Origin: Vibrio tetraodonis
Lineage (GTDB): Bacteria; Pseudomonadota; Gammaproteobacteria; Enterobacterales; Vibrionaceae
Direction of reading: 5' to 3'
Length of the DNA: 64,000 nucleotides
NCBI RefSeq assembly: GCF_003350295.1
Contig: NZ_QLYY01000006.1
Location: forward strand, 1-64,000
Positions within the stretch are counted from its first letter, which is position 1. Each line of letters starts with the position of its first letter. The notes beneath the pieces were generated by a model. That model searched no databases and was not told where the DNA came from. It worked only from the letters and a program-made list of their open reading frames with translations. The position numbers were made by a program, and so were the translations under genes. Of the stretch, positions 16,468-24,624 are shown piece after piece.

Positions 16468-17019
16468 ATGATGCAACCCAAAAAAATAAACGCGTATATG
16501 TTTTACTTATTGATAGAAAGAGGTATGGATAACTTCTTGGTTATAGAATTGAGGGACGCATTGATGGCTGTAACAAAAGAGGCAATTGATCCTGATGAAG
16601 CCCGAAAGTATGTCTATCGCCAAGTCCACTCATTTGAACGCAAAGGATGGCTAACTGCTAGGGGAATTTACAGGTCTAAAAGATACAAAAAAACGGATCT
16701 TTTTCACCAAACGAAATTTGTGCCTCGACAGTTTGATCTAAATTCAATGTCGAAAATACCCTCGATAACTGCTGACAGAAAACCAGAAGAGGATATAGCC
16801 GTATTGTTAAAAGAGAAAAAACATCATGAAGGTAAATTGGCTGTTGCTCTTGGTGAAGTCGAAGAGTACCAATCTTTGATTAACCGATTTCCAAACAGTC
16901 GCGAATTGCTTCTTCCCTTGTTTAGTGATGCTAAAGAATGTTCCGCTCGTTTAGTGGGTAAAATCAACGCCATGTCTAAAGCTCTTAAGGCATCGGGCTT
17001 TACTCGGGGAAAATGCTAA
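16468..17019 (+). CDS. CAST-associated protein of unknown function, winged-helix-like N-terminus
   Basis: 183 residues, divergent from xre. Residues 5-70 (YMFYLLIERGMDNFLVIELRD, then YVYRQVHSFERKGWLTARGI) look like a winged helix in which the HSFERKGWL segment is the recognition helix and wing. The C-terminal half is charged and probably coiled (KEKKHHEGKLAVALGEVEEY). I do not recognise a named family. Sharing the Xre operator region suggests repression together with tniQ-cas. A regulatory or accessory role is inference. Confidence 0.65.
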   Translation: MMQPKKINAYMFYLLIERGMDNFLVIELRDALMAVTKEAIDPDEARKYVYRQVHSFERKGWLTARGIYRSKRYKKTDLFHQTKFVPRQFDLNSMSKIPSITADRKPEEDIAVLLKEKKHHEGKLAVALGEVEEYQSLINRFPNSRELLLPLFSDAKECSARLVGKINAMSKALKASGFTRGKC

Positions 17020-17144
17020 GTTATTGACCAGTGCAATGGTTGATTCATCTTGTTGTTCTCGGTACATTCTAACGTACGATACTGGTTTTAATCACAATTT
17101 GTTGATCTTAGATTTGCTTTAATTCAGATAGCGCCAACACTAAA

Positions 17145-17161
17145 GCTTAGATATCCTAAGT
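17145..17161 (+). promoter_or_regulatory. Xre operator-like palindrome upstream of tniQ
   Basis: GCTTAG-N5-CTAAGT at 17145-17161, extended by TTTAG, ends 16 bp before the tniQ start. It matches the palindrome at 16429-16445 in arms, spacer length and the TTTA extension. Confidence 0.7.
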
Positions 17162-17176
17162 TTTAGTGTTTGGTTT

Positions 17177-18388
17177 ATGAATAATGGTATTGAATACTAT
17201 GAAGATGAGTCGCTCGAAAGCATGTTATTAAGGCTATCGCATGCTTTGGGCTACGAGCGATTTTCACACTTTGCCGAAGACCTTTGGCTAGAGACTGTCG
17301 ATGAGCATGGCGCTATTTCCGGTGCTTTTCCTTTTGAGCTTACACATGTTAATGTTTACCATGCTCAAACAACAAGTCAAATGCGGGTAAGAGTTCTTCT
17401 AGCTTTAGAAAAGAAACTTAAACTCAGTAGTTTAGGGATTCTACGCTTCGCATTGTCACATTCAAAAGCTCAATTTTCCCCTGATTATAAAGCGGTTCAT
17501 CGATTTGGGTCTGATTATCCTTATGCTTTTCTTCGCAAACGCTTCACGCCTATTTGCCCTTTATGTATAAGTGATACCCCATACATTCGCCAGCAGTGGC
17601 AGTTTATCTCTCACCAAGCTTGTGAGCACCATGGATGTAAACTGGTTCACCAATGTCCAGAGTGCCAATCGAAACTTGAATACCAAATTACCGAGAGTAT
17701 TAATCAATGTGAATGTGGTTTTGAACTCCGAAACTCGCCAGTAGAAGGTGCGCCGGAGGCAGCGCTCATAGTCGCGAGATGGTTATCAGGGAGCGATTTA
17801 AAATCTTTGGGTTCATTGAAAGAAGAAATGACGTTATCTGAGCGCTATGGCTTTTTACTTTGGTATGTAAATCGCTATGGAGATATTGATGATCTCAGTT
17901 TCGAGTCATTTGTTGCTTATTGTTGCTCTTGGCCAACCTTATTGTGGCAAGACCTCGATGTCTTGAAAGAGAAAGCCAAGCTTGTTCAAGTCAAAGAATG
18001 GAACAAGGTATTCTTTCATGAAGTCTTTGGTACGCTGCTTAAAGATTGCCGCCAGTTACCCAGTCGGCAGCTGAGTCAAAACAACGTACTTACACAGGTG
18101 TTAGCCTATTTTACAGAACTGATGACAGCAGTGCCTTCAAGCACCAAAGGAAATTTTGGCAATATTTTGCTGAGCCCTCTAGAGGTCTCTACTCTGCTTT
18201 CCTGCACAACTGACGAAGTGTATCGGCTATACGAGTTTGGTGAAATTAAAGCTGCGATCAGGCCTCGAATGCATACAAAAATAGCGAGTCACGAATCAGC
18301 GTTTACTCTGAGAAGTGTCATTGAAACAAAAATTGCTCGAATGAGCTCCGAAAGTGATGGTTTGAGTGTGTATCTACCTGAGTGGTAA
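17177..18388 (+). CDS. tniQ: TniQ target-selection protein of the I-F3 CAST
   Basis: 403 residues. A TniQ domain occupies the N-terminal half, with zinc ligands C127PLC130, C149, C160PEC163 and CEC at 178-180. The C-terminal part has a HTH-like segment (LSPLEVSTLLSCTTDEVYRLYEFGEI). In I-F3 elements a TniQ dimer binds the Cas6 end of Cascade and recruits TnsC. It is the first gene of tniQ-cas8/5-cas7-cas6, with 2 bp to the next start. An Xre operator sits just upstream. Confidence 0.93.
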   Translation: MNNGIEYYEDESLESMLLRLSHALGYERFSHFAEDLWLETVDEHGAISGAFPFELTHVNVYHAQTTSQMRVRVLLALEKKLKLSSLGILRFALSHSKAQFSPDYKAVHRFGSDYPYAFLRKRFTPICPLCISDTPYIRQQWQFISHQACEHHGCKLVHQCPECQSKLEYQITESINQCECGFELRNSPVEGAPEAALIVARWLSGSDLKSLGSLKEEMTLSERYGFLLWYVNRYGDIDDLSFESFVAYCCSWPTLLWQDLDVLKEKAKLVQVKEWNKVFFHEVFGTLLKDCRQLPSRQLSQNNVLTQVLAYFTELMTAVPSSTKGNFGNILLSPLEVSTLLSCTTDEVYRLYEFGEIKAAIRPRMHTKIASHESAFTLRSVIETKIARMSSESDGLSVYLPEW

Positions 18389-18390
18389 GT

Positions 18391-20478
18391 ATGACGAAAT
18401 TAAGTGATTTATTATCTATTGAAGACGAGTCGGTAAAACAAGCTGCTCTGAAGAAGATGTTCATGCCTTATACGGAAGATGTTTACGTTGACGGATACGA
18501 AAAAGAAACGTTGACGATTTTGTTCAATCTCAGCTCTAGCCATCAAGCTGATAGGTGTACAGATTGGCTGAATGTTGCCCGTGCTCAAGAGTATTTAAAG
18601 AATGCTGAAAACTTAGATGCATCTCTAGCTGAAATCCAATGGTTCCACACCCATAACCTGAAATTTCCGGATTGTCGTGTTAAGGATCAGCGAATCATCG
18701 CACAACCTCTTGCTACAGATGAGGAGTTTATTTCAAGTGCAGCAGTAGAGCCTCGTTTAGGCTGGTCTCATAACTCTGCTGTGTATCGCCACATATTGTG
18801 GTTATTGAATCCTTTTAGTTGGCAGTCTCAGCCTGTATGCGTTCTTTCACTAATTCAGCAGGAAAACGCTATTTGGCTAGATTTGCTTCAAAAATTCGGC
18901 TTAGGGACAAGGGCTGTTGCTCGTTTGCAAAAAACACTGGCGTCAGATTTCCCTGCAAACAGTTTTCCTGACAGTGTTAGTAGTTATAGTAAGCAACTTC
19001 GGTTCCCATGGGGGGATGATTATGTGTCTGTCACACCAGTCGTCAGCCATGCAATCCAAAGTGAGTTAGAGGTGAGATCACGAAGTCGAGAGAGTAAACT
19101 CAGCTTTGTTTCTTCGTCTCTACCGAACTCTGCAAGTATTGGTAATCTGTGCGGTAGTTTAGGTGGGTATATGAAAGTCTTAAATTACCCTCTGAATGTG
19201 AAATCAGTAAGGGGTGGAACATTACCTGAACGTCGCGAAAAGAGTGGCCAATATTTTGATGATTATCAGGTAACTAATCAAAAAACGTGTCAGGTTTTAA
19301 GTCATCTAATTGGGTCGGAACCATTAAAAACAAAGAAGCAAAGGGAGAGCCTTCGAAAGGTTAGAAGTAAGATATTGCGAAAGCAGATAGCTTTGTGGAT
19401 CCTTCCTTTGGTTGAGTTAAGAGATATTATCGATTCTGATCCCAATCAACATCGGATAGAGCATGATGACACATTAGTTCAAGCCTTTTTGACCCTACCA
19501 GAATCGGAACTCAGCTCTTTAGCTAGTGAGTTTAATCGACATCTACATCTCACGTTTCAGAACAATAAGTTCACTGTAAAATTTGCCTATCATCCCAAGC
19601 TTATGCAGGTAGTAAAAGCTCAAATAGTATGGGTACTTAAACAACTCAGCAAATCAATGGGTAGTGAAGATAGAGCCGTGGGCGAACAATATATCTACTT
19701 ATCATCAATGAGAGTGCAAGATGTGGTCGCAATGAGTAGCCCATACTTATGTGGCGTACCCTCTCTGACGGCCATCTGGGGGTTCATGCACAACTACCAA
19801 AGAGCGTTTAATCGACTAGCTAATTGTGAGGCCACGTTTGAGTTTTCTAGTTTCTCTTTTTATGTTCGAAACGAGAGAATTCAATCGGCCGCAAAACTCA
19901 CTGAGCCCAACTCAGTCGCGAAGACTCGAACTATTTCTCAGGCGAAACGACCAACCATTCGTTCTGAACGATTAGCTGATTTAGAAATAGACTTTGTTAT
20001 CAGGGTTCAAAGTGATAGCCGACTATCAGATTTTAAACCCGCGCTTAAAGCTGCACTTCCAGTAGCTTTCGCAGGAGGATCGCTATATCAACCGCAGTTA
20101 TCGTCTAAGATAGATTGGCTTAAAACGTTTACTAGCAGGAGTGAACTCTTCCATATATTGAAAGGGCTACCAGCATACGGACGATGGTTATACCCAAGTA
20201 ACAAGCAACTAAAGGGTTTTGATGATCTAGAACATGTCATCATTGAAGATACCGATTATTTGCCAGTTTCCATTGGATACCATTTGTTGGAGTATCCAAC
20301 TAAACGGGGTAACTCCATCACCAGTTGCCACGCTTATGCCGAGAGTGCGATAGGGCTTGCTAAACGGGTGAACCCTATCGAAGTACGTTTTGGTGGAAGA
20401 GATCACTTTTTAAAACATGCCTTTTGGTCGATAGAATGCAGTAGCGAAACTATTCTTATAAAAATTTTTAGAGATTAA
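18391..20478 (+). CDS. Cas8f-Cas5f fusion protein (type I-F3)
   Basis: 695 residues from ATG 18391, 2 bp after tniQ; an in-frame GTG 9 bp earlier overlaps tniQ and is less likely. Position and size match the natural cas8-cas5 fusion of I-F3 systems, which reads the PAM and holds the crRNA 5' handle. The C-terminal part (about 270-690) has Csy1/Csy2-like features such as NVKSVRGGTLPERREKSGQY and PIEVRFGGRDHFLKHAFWSI. No nuclease motif is expected. Confidence 0.9.
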   Translation: MTKLSDLLSIEDESVKQAALKKMFMPYTEDVYVDGYEKETLTILFNLSSSHQADRCTDWLNVARAQEYLKNAENLDASLAEIQWFHTHNLKFPDCRVKDQRIIAQPLATDEEFISSAAVEPRLGWSHNSAVYRHILWLLNPFSWQSQPVCVLSLIQQENAIWLDLLQKFGLGTRAVARLQKTLASDFPANSFPDSVSSYSKQLRFPWGDDYVSVTPVVSHAIQSELEVRSRSRESKLSFVSSSLPNSASIGNLCGSLGGYMKVLNYPLNVKSVRGGTLPERREKSGQYFDDYQVTNQKTCQVLSHLIGSEPLKTKKQRESLRKVRSKILRKQIALWILPLVELRDIIDSDPNQHRIEHDDTLVQAFLTLPESELSSLASEFNRHLHLTFQNNKFTVKFAYHPKLMQVVKAQIVWVLKQLSKSMGSEDRAVGEQYIYLSSMRVQDVVAMSSPYLCGVPSLTAIWGFMHNYQRAFNRLANCEATFEFSSFSFYVRNERIQSAAKLTEPNSVAKTRTISQAKRPTIRSERLADLEIDFVIRVQSDSRLSDFKPALKAALPVAFAGGSLYQPQLSSKIDWLKTFTSRSELFHILKGLPAYGRWLYPSNKQLKGFDDLEHVIIEDTDYLPVSIGYHLLEYPTKRGNSITSCHAYAESAIGLAKRVNPIEVRFGGRDHFLKHAFWSIECSSETILIKIFRD

Positions 20479-20484
20479 TCGCTT

Positions 20485-21516
20485 ATGGAACTTTGTACTC
20501 AGCTGAATTATGTGCGTTCACTCTCTGCTGGCAAAGCATATTTTTATCATCTATCCAAAAGTGGAGAGATGTGCCCCCTTGAGGTAGACAGAACTAGGTT
20601 GCGTGCTCCAAAAGGTGGTTATGCGGAAGCATATAAAGGTAGTCAGTTCGCAGCAAAAAATGTTGCGCCCCAAGACTTGGCATATTCTAACCCCCAGTTT
20701 ATCGAAGAATGCTACGTAAAGCCTGGCGTTGACGATATCTATTGCGCATTTTCACTTCGCATTCGGGCCAATTCTTTAGAACCAGATACATGCAATGATG
20801 ATGAAGTACGCAGTAAACTCTCATTACTTGCTAAAACTTATAAAGAGTTCAACGGGTACCAAGAGCTGGCATATCGTTATGCAAAAAATATTTTGCTTGG
20901 TACTTGGCTTTGGCGAAACCGTGAATGCAGAGATGTAACCATTGAAGTAACAACGAGTGAATTGGATACGTTCACTGTAGAGCACGCTCAAAAGCTTTCT
21001 TGGTATGGGCATTGGAATGAAGATTCAACCGTATGCTTAGAAAGGCTCACGGCCTATTTGATACGAGCACTATCTGACCCAACCGAATACTTCTATATGG
21101 ACGTTAAGGCTAAAATTAGAGTCGGTTGGGGCGATGAGATTTACCCAAGCCAAGAGTTTTTAGATAGCCGAGAAGATGGTGTTCCTACCAAGCAGCTAGC
21201 AACCCTCGAACTATTGAACGGTAAAGAAACCGTTGCATTTCATGGGCAAAAAATTGGTGCGGCATTACAATCCATTGACGATTGGTGGCATGAAGAAGCA
21301 GACAAGCCCTTAAGAGTTAATGAGTATGGTGCAGACAAAGAATACGTCATAGCAAGACGACACTTGGTGAATGGGAATAACTTCTACCAATTAATCCGTA
21401 ATACAGAAAGTTGGATTGAAAGTATGAACGCTTCCCAAACAATTCCTAATGATGTGCATTTTATTATGTCTGTACTGATTAAAGGTGGACTGTTTAATTG
21501 TTCCAAGGTTAGGTAA
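20485..21516 (+). CDS. Cas7f (Csy3), Cascade backbone subunit
   Basis: 343 residues, 6 bp after cas8/5. YVRSLSAGKAYFYHLSKSG at the N-terminus, NILLGTWLWRNRECRDVTIE in the middle and RHLVNGNNFYQLIRNTESWI near the end are typical of I-F Csy3. Each subunit covers six guide bases and flips one out, which explains the pattern of mismatches in the homing guide. The shortened guide would be expected to bind about two fewer copies. Confidence 0.92.
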   Translation: MELCTQLNYVRSLSAGKAYFYHLSKSGEMCPLEVDRTRLRAPKGGYAEAYKGSQFAAKNVAPQDLAYSNPQFIEECYVKPGVDDIYCAFSLRIRANSLEPDTCNDDEVRSKLSLLAKTYKEFNGYQELAYRYAKNILLGTWLWRNRECRDVTIEVTTSELDTFTVEHAQKLSWYGHWNEDSTVCLERLTAYLIRALSDPTEYFYMDVKAKIRVGWGDEIYPSQEFLDSREDGVPTKQLATLELLNGKETVAFHGQKIGAALQSIDDWWHEEADKPLRVNEYGADKEYVIARRHLVNGNNFYQLIRNTESWIESMNASQTIPNDVHFIMSVLIKGGLFNCSKVR

Positions 21517-21523
21517 GGTTTCT

Positions 21524-22129
21524 ATGAGAAAGCGTTATTACTTCTTAATTCGTTACATACCATCTCATGCCGACTATGAGCTATTAGCGGGACGCTGTAT
21601 CTCTCAAATGCACTTGTTTATGGTCAACAACCAACAGGCAATGAAAAGAGTTGGTGTGAGCTTTCCTAATTGGAGTGAATCTACTGTTGGACAAACTATC
21701 GCTTTTGTTGCCGACGATAAAGAGATACTGATCGGGCTTTCTTTTCAACCCTATTTTTCTTTGATGGTAAATGAAGGTCTGTTTGAGATCTCTAGTGCTT
21801 GTGAAGTACCTGATACCGCAGAAGAGGTGCGGTTTGTGCGTAATCAAACGATTGGAAAAAACTTTCTAGGGTCAAAGAAACGGCGCATCAAACGTAGTCT
21901 AGCTAGAGCTGAATTGTTTGGTGTGGAACAATCATTACCGTTGACCAATGAAGATCGTGTCATTGATCATTTTCATAGAATCCCCATTTCTAGCGGTTCA
22001 TCTGAGCAGGATTATATGTTGTTTGTACAGAAGGAGTGTTCTGAAGAGTGCGTTGCAGCAAACTTTAATAGCTATGGTTTAGCAACCAATCAAGAAAGCA
22101 GAGGGACAGTACCTGACTTACGTTTTTGA
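21524..22129 (+). CDS. Cas6f (Csy4), CRISPR RNA processing endonuclease
   Basis: 201 residues from ATG 21524. RKRYYFLIRYIP opens the ferredoxin-like fold, His30 fits the catalytic histidine near residue 29 of known Cas6f, and KKRRIKRSLARAE is the arginine-rich helix that grips the repeat hairpin. It cuts each repeat 3' of the 5-bp stem, leaving an 8-nt handle, and stays on the crRNA where TniQ docks. It must also handle the diverged terminal stem CTGCT/AGCAG. Confidence 0.92.
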   Translation: MRKRYYFLIRYIPSHADYELLAGRCISQMHLFMVNNQQAMKRVGVSFPNWSESTVGQTIAFVADDKEILIGLSFQPYFSLMVNEGLFEISSACEVPDTAEEVRFVRNQTIGKNFLGSKKRRIKRSLARAELFGVEQSLPLTNEDRVIDHFHRIPISSGSSEQDYMLFVQKECSEECVAANFNSYGLATNQESRGTVPDLRF

Positions 22130-22197
22130 CCCTTTTTTTAGTTCTATCTTTTAACTAAATCAAAACAATGATTTACAGAGAAAAGAACAAAAAGGGT
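22129..22197. other. Long imperfect inverted repeat between cas6 and the CRISPR array
   Basis: ACCCTTTTT (22129-22137) pairs perfectly with AAAAAGGGT (22189-22197). After a 3-nt bulge, GTTCT (22141-22145) pairs with AGAAC (22184-22188). The stem starts at the last base of the cas6 stop and ends 60 bp before the first repeat. It could end the cas transcript or shape a leader that reads through into the array. Confidence 0.45.
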
Positions 22198-22257
22198 ATT
22201 TTAGAATTCTGTGACGTAATGCCAGTGGAATTAACAGCTTAGAGACTACACTTTACA

Positions 22258-22511
22258 GTGTCCTGCCGTATAGGTAGCCAAGAATCTAAGCGCCCATTAC
22301 CGTCAACAGTTTTTCGTGTGTCCTGCCGTATAGGTAGCCAAGAATAACGTATCGACAAGAACTGTTATTTGTGTGACGTGTCCTGCCGTATAGGTAGCCA
22401 AGAATTTGTTGCATATTATGATCCAAAAGGCGCAGAGGTGTCCTGCCGTATAGGCAGTTAAGAATAGGTCTGGAAGAAAGCAACCAACCTGCTGAACAAG
22501 CAGTTAATAAT
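22258..22511 (+). CRISPR. Short I-F3 CRISPR array: four 28-bp repeats, three 32-nt spacers, then a homing guide and an atypical repeat
   Basis: Repeats lie at 22258-22285, 22318-22345, 22378-22405 and 22438-22465. The first three are identical: 5-nt lead, CTGCC GTATA GGTAG hairpin, handle CCAAGAAT. The fourth differs at three bases, with a fully paired GGCAG and handle TTAAGAAT. Spacers 1-3 (22286-22317, 22346-22377, 22406-22437) are 32 nt each; I found no match for them in this window. A fifth, strongly diverged repeat (22484-22511) keeps the geometry: CTGCT GAACA AGCAG, then TTAATAAT. The unit before it is only 18-20 nt and matches ffs. Confidence 0.92.
22466..22485 (+). ncRNA. Shortened homing guide matching ffs (last CRISPR unit)
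   Basis: Guide bases 1-5, 7-11, 13-17 and 19-20 equal ffs 7032-7051; bases 6, 12 and 18 differ. If the atypical repeat is 28 nt like the others it starts at 22484, so bases 19-20 come from its first two positions. Either way only about 20 nt match and the match stops where the repeat begins. Its 5' handle comes from the variant repeat 4, its 3' hairpin from the atypical repeat. Confidence 0.82.
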
Positions 22512-22512
22512 C

Positions 22513-22544
22513 AAAACCATCAAATTTAGGTTTGATGGTTTTTT
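22513..22544 (+). terminator. Strong terminator behind the CRISPR array
   Basis: AAAACCATCAAA (22513-22524) pairs perfectly with TTTGATGGTTTT (22531-22542) around a 6-nt loop and ends in TTTT. It starts 2 bp after the atypical repeat, so the array transcript ends right after the homing guide. The 190 bp from here to the next gene show nothing further. Confidence 0.9.
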
Positions 22545-22732
22545 AGCTGGTTGGCAGGAGGATTAACTTAAAAACGCTCCAAGACGATCTAGCCTCTTAC
22601 CTACTTTTACAATGATTCAATATGATAATGTAGGTCTCTATATGTCTAGTGAGCGGCCTGCTATTCACTTCGACAACTCTTTTTTGCTCGAATGTCAGTA
22701 ACAGTCATTGAATCCATAAAATATTCAGTTAG

Positions 22733-24226
22733 TTATAGCGGCTCGTATTCTATTGAGTTTTGAATCTCTAAGATCATTCGATTAACTTTTATTTTCTTTT
22801 GAATACGTTCAGGCAAAATAGAGGCATACTCTGCCGTATCTAGCTGTTTGAAATCAAGGGCAATACCGTTAATGATTTTGACATACTTATCACCGACTTC
22901 TTTAAGATTATTAAGATGATTTCTTTCCTTAATAATTGCCTTCTGCAAGTCTTGCTGTTTACTCCGAAGTCTATCTAAATTAACACCATTCTCTAACTCA
23001 GCTTTCTTCTCTTCTAGACTTTCTGCTTCTTGTTTCAGCCATTTGACACGGTCTTCTAACTTGGTCAACGCTTCATTTGATAGACCTTTTCTTTCAAGAG
23101 CTGCTTCAAGCTCGCTTGTGGTTTTGTAATGTGCTCCATCCAATATTTGTTGCGCTGTTCTTTGAGCATTTTCAACCACTGATAACTCGTGCTTTAGAGC
23201 ATTATCAGTAATCATTTGAGCATTCTTTCTAGCATCTTCTATTTCCGAAGATAACTCAGCTAGAACATCACCTCTAACTTCTACTCTGACCTTTTCACGT
23301 TGCTGTTTTGCTTCAATTCTCGCATTGTCAATGATTCTTCCCGCTTCTAACTTGTTAATATTGATGGTTTGCTTGAGTTGTTCTAATTCTTGATTTAAAT
23401 ATGATTTCTCTTCTTTAAGCCGCAGTACCGCAACTTTAAGGTCATTCGTTAGGGACTTTATCTGCTTATAGAGCTCTTTTTGCTCCTGCTCTTTTTCTTG
23501 CCACTTTTCAACTTTTTGTTTTATTCGGGCAACTCTTTCCTCGGCTTGTTCCTCACGCTCATAAATGTTTTCAGTAATTCTTTGAACTTGTTTGCGATGC
23601 CTTGCTATTTTTCTCAACAACATACTTCTTTCTTTGCTGATGCAAATCGCGGCTTGTTGCTCAATAAAATCCCAGAATGGATTTAGAGGATTTAATGCTG
23701 TTATCTGAACTTTTACATTTTCATAGCTGTTCAGCAGCGAATCCGAGTCCAATCCAACTAGAAATAACTCAAGGGCACTTATGCCCTGCTTTCGAAATTC
23801 CACTATTTTATCTGGTGTGGTTTCATGAGTATTAGTAACTTCCACGTAATACTCCTCCCTACCGATCTGGCAGACGATATCTGGAATTCTTCCGTCTCGA
23901 TAGACCTCTAGACGGACATTCTTCACACCTACCATTTCACAATCACTAGAATCAAAAATTCCACTGGAATATGGGTGGGGAATGATCTTCTCTCGTTCGA
24001 TGAACTCCTTTGCACTCAAATGCAACTGGGTCTCATACGAATAGCGACATTCTGCATTACTTCTATGGCGTAAGTAGCTAGCTATGCCCTTATTACTGTG
24101 TGCGGCAACCATGAAGTCTCCACAGCAAGGGCAGACAACGTCATCCTGAGTGCCACTTTCGAGTTCAACAACAGAAACAACTCTACTCTCACTTAGCTTC
24201 CACCCAAAAATAGAACGATTTCTCAT
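22733..24226 (-). CDS. CoiA-like nuclease with long coiled-coil tail, putative defence cargo
   Basis: 497 residues from ATG 24226, which has GAGG 5 nt upstream. The N-terminus has a zinc motif C34PCCGDF with SYLRHRSNAEC downstream. A PD-(D/E)xK-type core follows, RIPDIV (Asp118) and YYVEVTNTH (Glu131), the arrangement of competence-protein CoiA-like nucleases. Residues about 195-460 are almost entirely charged coiled coil. It faces away from the array on the opposite strand, as expected for cargo. A role against phage or plasmids is plausible but not shown by the sequence. Confidence 0.7.
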   Translation of the reverse strand: MRNRSIFGWKLSESRVVSVVELESGTQDDVVCPCCGDFMVAAHSNKGIASYLRHRSNAECRYSYETQLHLSAKEFIEREKIIPHPYSSGIFDSSDCEMVGVKNVRLEVYRDGRIPDIVCQIGREEYYVEVTNTHETTPDKIVEFRKQGISALELFLVGLDSDSLLNSYENVKVQITALNPLNPFWDFIEQQAAICISKERSMLLRKIARHRKQVQRITENIYEREEQAEERVARIKQKVEKWQEKEQEQKELYKQIKSLTNDLKVAVLRLKEEKSYLNQELEQLKQTININKLEAGRIIDNARIEAKQQREKVRVEVRGDVLAELSSEIEDARKNAQMITDNALKHELSVVENAQRTAQQILDGAHYKTTSELEAALERKGLSNEALTKLEDRVKWLKQEAESLEEKKAELENGVNLDRLRSKQQDLQKAIIKERNHLNNLKEVGDKYVKIINGIALDFKQLDTAEYASILPERIQKKIKVNRMILEIQNSIEYEPL

Positions 24227-24624
24227 GCACACCTCAACATTGGAAAATAGTGATGGTTAAAAACATAGGATATAAAATAAATCTCATATCAATTATCACA
24301 ATATTATCAAGTCAAAGACAATGCGTGCTTACTTCGTGTGATCTGCTTCATCAATGCTAAACACCAAGTTAAGTGACTTTTCCATATCTCACGTAATCCA
24401 TGACATGATCGCGAAACTGATTTTTGTCCCAAAGCCCTTACAATCATCACTTTCGATCATGAAATACCTCATTGTTCGGAAGATAAAATACTTCAGTAAT
24501 AATTTATTCGTTCATACTTCCCAACAATAATCCCATCGTTATCACTAGTCATATAGTGTTTTTGCAACTGTTTTCTCGGAGTGTTTTTGCGTAAAATATG
24601 CGCATCAAACGAAAGGAATACCGA
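24227..24624. other. Divergent intergenic region between the CoiA-like gene and the lipoprotein gene
   Basis: About 400 bp, A/T-rich, containing the two divergent promoters by position. I see no gene, RNA or clear operator in it. Confidence 0.4.

Noticed and set aside
22286..22437. Possible targets of spacers 1-3 inside this window
   Set aside because: I compared them by eye with the window and saw no convincing match; a database search against phages and plasmids would be needed.
22286..22483. 65-residue minus-strand frame with GYLYGRT repeats
   Set aside because: It is only the translation of the CRISPR repeats on the wrong strand.
22466..22497. Reading the last guide as an ordinary 32-nt spacer
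   Set aside because: Bases 21-30 match ffs almost nowhere, the distance to the insertion would be 36 bp, and 22484-22511 folds as a repeat.
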